Made by a program: the position numbers and the translations under genes. 12,758 bases of DNA, from positions 1 to 12,758 of the forward strand of contig DHTF01000042.1 in assembly GCA_002411515.1 (NCBI GenBank). Direction: 5' to 3'. Numbering within the stretch: the stretch's first letter is position 1; every line of letters starts with the position of its first letter. Below the pieces are notes generated by a model, which had not been told where the DNA came from, did not search any database, and saw nothing but the letters and a program-made list of their open reading frames with translations. The stretch comes from Proteiniphilum sp. UBA5267 (lineage in GTDB: Bacteria; Bacteroidota; Bacteroidia; Bacteroidales; Dysgonomonadaceae). This document shows, one piece after another, positions 8,401-12,758 of the stretch.

Positions 8401-9197
8401 TCGTCTCTCCCCTGCTGTAGGTTATAGATATTTTTGTTTCTGTCCATCAATCTGGGATCGTTCGCACCGAAAAGGAAGCCGCCTTTTGTGGTGCCGCTCT
8501 CCCGATCCAGTTGAAGGGTATAATTGATGTTGAATGTAGGAAGGTAATCGGGGTAAAGAACCAGATCATCCTCACCTCCGCCAATCCATTTCGCCCCATT
8601 CCAGGCTTTGACATGTGGTTGCATCAGGCCGGTCTCAAACCTTGATTCTGCCGATAATATTTTATTTTCCTGATTCCAGACCTTCACGCTCCACCGGTAG
8701 CCTGTTCTGGGACGCAATGGCTCCCCTTCATAGGAGATGTTCAGCGATAGATCGGAATTCACTTTGCCGCTGTTCCACACCGCTGCACCCCTCTCATCGG
8801 TGACAACTATCTGATAAGCTGTCTGCGATTGACCCTGTTTGGGGGATTCCATCTGCCAGCTGAATCGTGGCTGCTCAACATCAATACCTAGAGGGGTCTC
8901 TTCATACTCAACTTTTAATGAAGAAAGTTTTGAGATTGTTGGTTCTCCGATATGAGTTTGCCAATATGACTCATGGTTTTTTTTATCTCCCAAAATTGAA
9001 AGATCAGCATTGTCGAACAGAATTACTTCATCAGAACAATGTGCATCCTGTTTGGAGTTAGCCCCAATTGTATAAACACCAGTAGTATTCCATTCAGCTT
9101 CTTGGGAGAAAACTTGGATGGTAAATTTAATTACTATTAAAATCACTAAAAATATTAGTGATATTTTTTTCGCGTAATAAAACCCCTTACTAAGCAT
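5451..9197 (-). CDS. Exported GH78 family alpha-L-rhamnosidase, unusually long with atypical N-terminus
   Basis: The 1248-residue enzyme should release terminal alpha-L-rhamnose from plant or bacterial polysaccharides by inversion. A signal peptide (about 1-31, ending QVFSQ) implies periplasmic action. The usual family start (LKVEYEETPLGIDVEQPRFSW) appears only at residue 94. It is followed by an Ig-like domain to ~190, an inserted jelly-roll-like segment (~200-430), the rhamnosidase N domain (~440-610, MGEGWWSGAV), a beta-sandwich (~640-760), the (alpha/alpha)6 catalytic barrel (~770-1110) and a C-terminal beta domain. The catalytic signature DCPQRNERMGWSGD spans 805-818, with E811 as predicted general acid. 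E1097 in TIWERLNSY is the predicted general base, by comparison with Streptomyces SaRha78A E636/E895. Residues 32-90 match nothing recognised and are AT-rich (about 33% GC against about 52% in the body). No SusC/SusD genes are nearby. It converges on the transporter gene 32 bases away. Confidence 0.93.
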   Translation of the reverse strand: MLSKGFYYAKKISLIFLVILIVIKFTIQVFSQEAEWNTTGVYTIGANSKQDAHCSDEVILFDNADLSILGDKKNHESYWQTHIGEPTISKLSSLKVEYEETPLGIDVEQPRFSWQMESPKQGQSQTAYQIVVTDERGAAVWNSGKVNSDLSLNISYEGEPLRPRTGYRWSVKVWNQENKILSAESRFETGLMQPHVKAWNGAKWIGGGEDDLVLYPDYLPTFNINYTLQLDRESGTTKGGFLFGANDPRLMDRNKNIYNLQQGRDESYVEVELDISGLERGETAFLNIYRVGYAPGDVKDKPLQRLAIAPSLINLSNRYNPHTLHLKTMYSVTKFYLDGDDENHIIGSVTINPIGGSWDFITFPQLCEIGFAVKPNQTATFSKVEVANYRVPNNLLFATTPAYQEQWATLLESDHITYHDGSFVVKGNNSGTLITADIQRKSMPMLRTTFDSNRSTIAKARLYITARGVYEVYMNGERVGEDYFNPGLTQYNKHHMYQTYDVTDHLRSGENAMGVIMGEGWWSGAVTYMGYLWNLFGDRQSLLAMLVITYGDGTEETVVTDPESWSYCDNSPVVNSSFFQGEVYDARKESLIEGWSESSYDASAWKKAVEINAEEAIVNDSVIEQQRMPAVNDFSDMKLIGQQGQTVKKIDELTAIAMEEVRPGVFVYDMGQNMVGIPRIELTGIPSGKEIKLRYAEVKYPDLPEFKGNVGMIMLENIRGAMAQDVYITKGGKEVIQPRFTFHGYRYIEITGIDRPLPLEAVKGLVLSSIHAFASSYETSNKKINKLWENITWSSMGNFLSIPTDCPQRNERMGWSGDISVFSRTATYLAEMPQFLQRHMMAMRDTQREDGRFADVAPIGGGFGGILWGSAGITVAWESYMQYNDTKMLDEHYEAMKAYIHYLLQYIDPETRIMTEGNLGDWLGPEQAKNDNSLLWEAYFIYDLQRMHRIATILHKQDDAEWYGKLLAERKHFFNQTYLDPVSGKTIHSGFKEPHRKGETIGTQTSYLLPLAFDICDDTINDRVVKQLVARIENDSPGLGGESYAPYSLMTGFIGSAWLNRVLSDQGHSETAYRILQQTSYPSWLYSVEQGATTIWERLNSYTKEKGFSGNNSMNSFNHYSFGAIGSWMYNYSLGIERDENHPGFKHFVLQPEPDPTGEMSWAKGYYDSTYGRIVSEWQISNNICNYHFKVPANTTATLYLQASSTDMIRLGNKPLASSQFIEIMGEGNGKVIMKLQSGDYQFSVTKK
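8900..9197 (-). other. Base-composition break inside the rhamnosidase 5' end
   Basis: A hand count gives 79 G+C in 240 bases at 8941-9180 (about 33%). Two rows from the gene body (6781-6840 and 7561-7620) give 62 in 120 (about 52%). Everything to the right of the break stays AT-rich, with 20 of 60 G+C at 11041-11100. The break falls close to where recognisable GH78 sequence begins (residue ~94, base ~8918). It is consistent with a junction between a resident gene and an acquired AT-rich segment. Confidence 0.55.
9142..9170 (+). repeat. Perfect 8-bp inverted repeat followed by T7
   Basis: ATCACTAA (9142-9149), a five-base loop and TTAGTGAT (9155-9162) are followed on the plus strand by a run of seven T at 9164-9170. 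The form resembles an intrinsic terminator for plus-strand transcription, but the stem is AT-rich and weak. It also lies within the signal-peptide codons of the minus-strand rhamnosidase gene, so chance is likely. Confidence 0.25.
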
Positions 9198-9208
9198 AAT
9201 ATTTTTGT

Positions 9209-9475
9209 TTAGCTGTTATAATCTCTACGCCATGACTCAATTTTAGCCCTTACATCTTGCAAAGATAAGAACCAATTTTTATTTAAACACGCATCCCTGA
9301 AATTTCTGTTAAAAGATTCTATAAATGGATTGTCAGTAGGTCTCCCAGGGCGGGAAAAATCCAAAGCCACTTTATTCTCATACGCCCAACGGTCCAATTC
9401 TTTTGAAATAAATTCAGGTTCGTTATCAACCTTAATCCTTTCGGGTTTAATTCCGTAATGTTCATAAAGATTTAG
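9209..9475 (-). mobile_element. Truncated IS3-family transposase (OrfB C-terminal part of the DDE integrase core)
   Basis: An 88-residue open frame, without its own ATG, runs from an in-frame TGA at 9476-9478 to TAA at 9209. It contains ERIKVDNEPEFISKELD, FSRPGRPTDNPFIESFN and RDACLNKNWFLSLQD, then KIESWRRDYNS, which are hallmarks of the rve domain of IS3-group transposases. The second catalytic Asp (VDN) and the catalytic Glu (IESFN) are present. The first Asp and OrfA are missing. The protein stops right after DYN, where intact members continue with a segment like RPHSSLG, so both ends are lost. A Glu replaces the usual Gly in DNGPEF. No terminal inverted repeats or target duplication were seen. 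It cannot transpose. It sits 11 bases upstream of the rhamnosidase start, in another frame. Confidence 0.9.
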
Positions 9476-9495
9476 TCAATTAAAAATATTGTGGA

Positions 9496-10398
9496 CTATT
9501 GCGAAGCAATTGAATTATTAGTTATTCTTAAATCTTTTTTTATTCGAATATCATCAATTTTATACTTCCCATCATCAGCTATCAAAGTAATAACAATAGT
9601 CCTTACGAATTCACCTTGTTTGTAACTTATCTGAAAACTATTTTCAGTCAACGGCAAAAAATTAATGGAGGGAATCCATAAACAGTCAAAATCGAAATTA
9701 TCTATTAAAAGGTCATAATTGAGTAAACCATCTGATTCGTGTTTTTTTATACCCATTTCAAATTGATTCAGCGCATTGGGTGTAAGATATGCATTACGCA
9801 ACGCCTTAAGTTGAGATGTTAGTCCCTCCGGCATATTTCCATATAGAGTTGTATAGGCATTATAAAAGGTTTCCATCATCAATCGAGGGGTACTGTTGTT
9901 TATGGTACGTTGGGATATGTCCTCACATAATACCGTGTCTCCGTATAAGGAACCATTCCATTCTGGCGTAATATAATCGATCATATAACGTCCATCCAGG
10001 AGTACCACTTTTAAAGGAATATTTGTGGTACTCCCATCATCGTTCATATTCCATTTGTAATTGACCATATACCAATTATCTCCCAAAGAGTCAACTTTTA
10101 AGGTCTTAAATGCAGTCTCATTGAAATCTTGTGCACGAATAATTGGATCAGCTCCTGTCACATTCCGTATTCTTGCGATTTTCTCAATCAGCCTTTTGGT
10201 TAAATATTTTTCCATATCTAATCCGCTCGAGTGAGAATCCGATAAGATGGAGGCTGTGTAACCTCTGTAAAAATCATTGACTGTGTGCTGAATGTACAAC
10301 AAATCGTTTTTTTTCATATTATCCGATGGGAGTTTCTGGCTGAAACCCAAAAAAAAATTTATCGTCAAAACGATAGAAAAAATGAATATTCTTTTCAT
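9496..10398 (-). CDS. Exported hypothetical protein with two DUF3828-like repeats
   Basis: This is a 300-residue protein with a clear signal peptide (MKRIFIFSIV and a hydrophobic stretch to about residue 20, cleavage near FSQ). Two similar halves are visible. Residues ~36-150 contain VNDFYRGYTAS, YLTKRLIEKI, ADPIIRAQDF, NWYMVNYKW and VVLLDGRYMIDYI. Residues ~174-288 contain METFYNAYTT, YLTPNALNQF, LLIDNFDFDCLWI, SFQISYK and TLIADDGKYKIDDI. The order Y-x-x-Y, YLT, D-rich, aromatic strand, DGKYxID fits DUF3828, a domain of unknown function in secreted proteins. The second copy has lost the ADPII block. The gene follows the esterase-like gene by 90 bases on the same strand, with an A/T-rich leader and no terminator seen, so one transcript is likely. 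No catalytic residues can be named. Confidence 0.75.
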   Translation of the reverse strand: MKRIFIFSIVLTINFFLGFSQKLPSDNMKKNDLLYIQHTVNDFYRGYTASILSDSHSSGLDMEKYLTKRLIEKIARIRNVTGADPIIRAQDFNETAFKTLKVDSLGDNWYMVNYKWNMNDDGSTTNIPLKVVLLDGRYMIDYITPEWNGSLYGDTVLCEDISQRTINNSTPRLMMETFYNAYTTLYGNMPEGLTSQLKALRNAYLTPNALNQFEMGIKKHESDGLLNYDLLIDNFDFDCLWIPSINFLPLTENSFQISYKQGEFVRTIVITLIADDGKYKIDDIRIKKDLRITNNSIASQ

Positions 10399-10421
10399 GA
10401 ACTTTTATTTTTATTTGTTAT

Positions 10422-10553
10422 TTAATTATTACATCCACTGGCACCAATACCGTAAAGTACAGAATTTGCAGCAATGGAATCATCCATCTTATTTATCTTC
10501 ACTGCCGGATAATAATCCTTGTTGTTGCTTATTCTTAAATTGTATAAGGCCAT
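10422..10553 (-). CDS. Speculative 43-codon reading frame overlapping the esterase 3' end
   Basis: The frame starts at ATG 10553 inside the last codons of the esterase-like gene and ends at TAA 10422, in the gap before the DUF3828 gene. The product would start MALYNLRISNNKDYYPAV and end SVLYGIGASGCNN. A second ATG at 10487, just after the esterase stop, would give a 21-residue peptide. There is no Shine-Dalgarno site and no family is recognised. It is listed because its codons look coding-like and because it fills the space between two genes of one transcript. A chance frame, or a shifted remnant of a longer esterase C-terminus, is at least as likely. Confidence 0.15.
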   Translation of the reverse strand: MALYNLRISNNKDYYPAVKINKMDDSIAANSVLYGIGASGCNN

Positions 10554-12138
10554 TCGTATAAGAAGCTGGGGACGGTTCTATATCGTGTAATTGAGAATTA
10601 TCACGTATAAAGACCAATCCGTGGAATCGTTTTTTTATTGAACAAAAGAAGAATTGATTTAAATTTTTTCGTTCTCTTCCTACAGCCCTTATACTGGAAA
10701 TATCATCAGGCAACTTATCGATGGGGTAATAAAAATATGGATTATTTGTTTTCAGAGCCGAATACTCGAAACTAGTAGGGATAGGTGTTTGCAGGGTGTC
10801 CGCAACGGTTTTGCTGAAAAAAAACGAATCGTCCTGGGTATATAGCCCTCCACCAGCCTGAAACCCGATTGAAAAATATTTATCCCCGTATTTACTATAA
10901 ATGTAATTGCCCATGGATGGTTCCTCTACAACATCAAAGAAAAAATCACTCGTTTTATTAGTATGTGAAGTGTGGGCATGGATGACAGCCTTATCACCCT
11001 CTTTTAGGTAGAGTTGAATGATTTTGTCCGCTCTTCGCCCCATATAGATTTCTCTATCTATATTTTCTTCAAAAATTGTTCCTGTCCGAGCCGATTCTTC
11101 CAGTAGAAATAACAAATAATCAAAGCCTTTTGTGTCCAGAACGGATTGTAACTGCGAATCACCAGCTACCCGATCAATTACCCCTTTGTAATCTTTATCG
11201 TTTAATAGTTGCAGATATGGTTGCGAACATTCCTCTCCAAGGAGCACCCTGAAATAGTCGTAAAAGAACACGTGAGGCTGGGCGAGTGTATTAAACCCGA
11301 AAATATGTACGTTGGATTGTGATGTTTCATTATAGCGTCTGAGCCATTTTAAGAAATCGATAAACGATACGCAATCATCAAAATAGGCCCTTGTTTCTGC
11401 TTCTATCTCTGGCACTATCTCTTCTGAAATCATCCCATTTACGTATAAATCCCATTTCAAACACATATCGGAAGCTCGCTCAAACAACACTGCCTTACAA
11501 CTGTGTTTAGAAATTAAGGTTCTCATAAACTGATAACAAGCCTCTTTTACTTCCTGACTTCCGTGGGTGCATTCTCCTAATCCTATTATCTGCTTATCCT
11601 TTATCTCCTGTATTTTTAAAATCGCATTATCTTCGGAAAATGATAATGGAATCATATACCGCTTATTCAAATCGGTAGAAAAGCCTCCGTAAAAGTCCTC
11701 CACCCTCATGGGATTGATATTTTCATTCCCAATAGAAATCCTTATACGGTCGATCCAGGCATTCTGGTTCTCTTGGGGATGTTCATCCGCGAATGCAATT
11801 ACTATCTTCAGGGCTTTCTCATGGCGTAGCGGAAAAGAGATGGGATTGATTTTCCAAGAACGACTTTCAATGTGTATCGAATCTGTAAATAAAATATGCT
11901 CATTTTCATCCAGACCACTGATTTCAAATTTCCAATTCACCATATTCTCGCATTTGCTGTTAATTGAAACAGTGCAGGTATCTCCATACATATATTGGGG
12001 GAGAGTGACCTTACGTGAAAAGAACATCTCTTTCTTTTTGTCCCATTCTCCACCTCTCCCCCTTGTGCTTCGTGAAGATATTTTCAAGGGAATTTTTTTG
12101 TCGATAATTTCCGTACTATCCATGGAAAACTTGATCAT
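10489..12138 (-). CDS. Erythromycin-esterase-family protein (EreA/EreB-like fold), main open part of an interrupted gene
   Basis: The open part from ATG 12138 encodes 549 residues. Residues ~1-140 form a beta-rich N-terminal domain (SSRSTRG, then KVTLPQYMYGDTCTVSI, ending WIDRIRISIG), probably a galactose-binding-like sandwich. From ~165 the esterase-family domain begins: IIGLGECTHGSQEVKE (184-199) with the conserved E189-x-x-H192, VLFERASD (217-224), WLRRYN (265-270), FGFN (280-283) and KAVIHAHTSHTNK (383-395) with H388/H392. These match the E-x-x-H and late His positions of macrolide esterases. Most family members outside Ere have no known substrate, so no resistance function is claimed. 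The usual MAEN-like motif reads ADK here. ATG 12138 is probably not the true start: the same frame continues upstream past one TAG into a signal peptide. It is probably cotranscribed with the DUF3828 gene. Confidence 0.82.
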   Translation of the reverse strand: MIKFSMDSTEIIDKKIPLKISSRSTRGRGGEWDKKKEMFFSRKVTLPQYMYGDTCTVSINSKCENMVNWKFEISGLDENEHILFTDSIHIESRSWKINPISFPLRHEKALKIVIAFADEHPQENQNAWIDRIRISIGNENINPMRVEDFYGGFSTDLNKRYMIPLSFSEDNAILKIQEIKDKQIIGLGECTHGSQEVKEACYQFMRTLISKHSCKAVLFERASDMCLKWDLYVNGMISEEIVPEIEAETRAYFDDCVSFIDFLKWLRRYNETSQSNVHIFGFNTLAQPHVFFYDYFRVLLGEECSQPYLQLLNDKDYKGVIDRVAGDSQLQSVLDTKGFDYLLFLLEESARTGTIFEENIDREIYMGRRADKIIQLYLKEGDKAVIHAHTSHTNKTSDFFFDVVEEPSMGNYIYSKYGDKYFSIGFQAGGGLYTQDDSFFFSKTVADTLQTPIPTSFEYSALKTNNPYFYYPIDKLPDDISSIRAVGRERKNLNQFFFCSIKKRFHGLVFIRDNSQLHDIEPSPASYTNGLIQFKNKQQQGLLSGSEDK

Positions 12139-12327
12139 CTTTCCAATATTTGTCCAATCTCCCCGGTATGATTTGGCCTAACTTTCGAACAGGAGGTCGT
12201 AAGTATCTTCTACCGACTGTGGAAACAACCTGGGAGGCTGAAGAAGATACAAAAAGATCAGCAAGATCTTCACACTCATTAATTTACTGAAACGACTCAT
12301 TGTAAAGCAGATGCTGGAATTATTCAT
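12139..12327 (-). pseudogene. In-frame N-terminal part of the esterase-like gene, cut off by an amber codon
   Basis: Reading upstream from ATG 12138 in the same frame gives AKSYRGDWTNIGK, then TAG at 12178-12180, then a further open run back to ATG codons at 12279, 12300 and 12327. That run reads MSRFSKLMSVKILLIFLYL, then QPPRLFPQSVEDTYDLLFES: a signal peptide followed by the start of a mature domain, as expected for an exported protein. The frame match and signal peptide make it very likely that this was one gene of about 603-612 residues. The TAG could be a real nonsense mutation, a read-through codon or a sequencing error. The ATG at 12327 overlaps the stop of the upstream remnant as ATGA, which favours it as the original start. 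Confidence 0.75.
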
Positions 12328-12471
12328 GTTGAATTATTATTTTGAGGATCGTCATAAGTATATGTATCTGTTGAAGCGTCGTAATATTCCAATACTATTG
12401 CATGCCCGGATTTGTCCGTTGTGAATCAAAACAGATACCCATGCCGGCGATAGATTGCTACGGTTATTGTC
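12324..12471 (-). pseudogene. Frameshifted C-terminal remnant, possibly of a papain/C39-like cysteine peptidase
   Basis: The last 33 codons before TGA 12326-12324 read TTDKSGHAIVLEYYD, then ASTDTYTYDDPQNNNST. A strand with GHAIVLEYYD followed by a Tyr-rich strand and DP is typical of the catalytic His region of papain-like and C39-like peptidases. This frame is closed upstream by TGA at 12428-12426. In the next frame the preceding bases (from 12471) read DNNRSNLSPAWVSVLIHNG, which resembles the strand that normally precedes the His motif. One indel near 12425 would join the two. The catalytic Cys region was not found within the window. The stop overlaps ATG 12327 of the esterase-like gene, as in a translationally coupled operon. 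The family call is from motif memory and is tentative. Confidence 0.5.
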
Positions 12472-12758
12472 TTAACAATAGTTTGTTCACGCGCGTTTTT
12501 TTGAAAAAGCATGATGAATTTCCGATGGTTTCAATTTAATTTGGCAATGTTAATTAAAATAATCTTAATATAAAGAATATCAGTGTTAATTCTTCCGATT
12601 TAGTACGTAGATAATTATTATATGCCACTTTACTGCCCGAGGATATCGACAGCGAAAAAGTCCTTAAATACGGCAGAAAATAGCTTCTTGCACGGATAAT
12701 AGAAGGGTAATGGGTCGTTATCTCCTCATTGTTATATAAGCGAAATATAAGGGAAATA
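12472..12758. other. AT-rich right end, no convincing gene
   Basis: No complete gene is seen. On the minus strand one frame is open from the window edge (12757) to about 12555, and another from 12725 to 12630 contains NDPLPFYYPCKKLF and VDILGQ. Neither has a plausible start or a recognised domain. A frame from ATG 12512 (MLFQKNAREQ) runs into TGA at 12428. These may be decayed parts of an upstream gene. No exact TAnnTTTG promoter for the minus-strand operon was found. Confidence 0.4.

Noticed and set aside
5451..9197. Polysaccharide utilisation locus around the rhamnosidase
   Set aside because: No SusC, SusD, other glycoside hydrolase or glycan sensor gene is present on either side within the window.
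9209..9397. Short transposase frame beginning at TTG 9397 as a functional gene
   Set aside because: It is the tail of a truncated IS3 transposase; the same frame is open upstream to 9475 and lacks the first catalytic Asp.
10489..12138. Macrolide resistance gene
   Set aside because: Only the broad esterase-family motifs are present; many homologues have unknown substrates and the gene is interrupted, so no resistance role can be claimed.

Overview
The window looks like a chromosomal piece from the Bacteroidota, probably the order Bacteroidales. Three things point there: an ECF sigma factor paired with a membrane regulator, the SusC/RagA-style motif VVGFGTQK in two neighbouring proteins, and A-rich translation leaders without Shine-Dalgarno sites. 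A GH78 alpha-L-rhamnosidase with a phylum-typical export signal and a TAnnTTTG-type promoter candidate fit the same picture. The genus cannot be fixed from the sequence.

Left part (1-5418, moderate GC). A gene runs off the left edge on the minus strand; only MNFNNFT is visible, which resembles the start of Bacteroidales ClpB. Next comes a minus-strand exported von Willebrand A protein of the YfbK type (258-2102). Divergent from it, across a 128-base promoter region, is a tightly packed plus-strand cluster. It holds an ECF sigma factor (2231-2848, TTG start), a membrane-spanning anti-sigma/TonB-like protein (2845-4014), a hemolysin III/PAQR family membrane protein (4011-4667) and a VIT1/CCC1-type metal transporter (4705-5418). 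The first three genes are linked by ATGA overlaps. The VWA protein and the presumed anti-sigma protein carry paralogous modules: a carboxypeptidase-D-like regulatory domain followed by a TonB-receptor plug-entry motif. This suggests one envelope-sensing locus rather than chance neighbours, and it is the most interesting system in the window.

Middle (5451-9197). A very large GH78 alpha-L-rhamnosidase lies on the minus strand, convergent with the cluster. Its catalytic domains look intact. Its first roughly 90 codons are AT-rich and unlike the usual family N-terminus. The gene starts 11 bases after a truncated IS3-family transposase fragment (9209-9475), so the 5' end has probably been rebuilt by recombination.

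Right part (9476-12758, AT-rich). This looks like an accessory, decaying minus-strand operon. Read in the direction of transcription it has a frameshifted remnant resembling the end of a papain/C39-like peptidase (12324-12471), an exported erythromycin-esterase-family protein interrupted by a single in-frame amber codon at 12178-12180, and an exported protein with two DUF3828-like repeats (9496-10398). A 43-codon overlapping reading frame is a speculative extra. The last ~290 bases hold no convincing gene. No tRNA, rRNA, CRISPR array or riboswitch was recognised.
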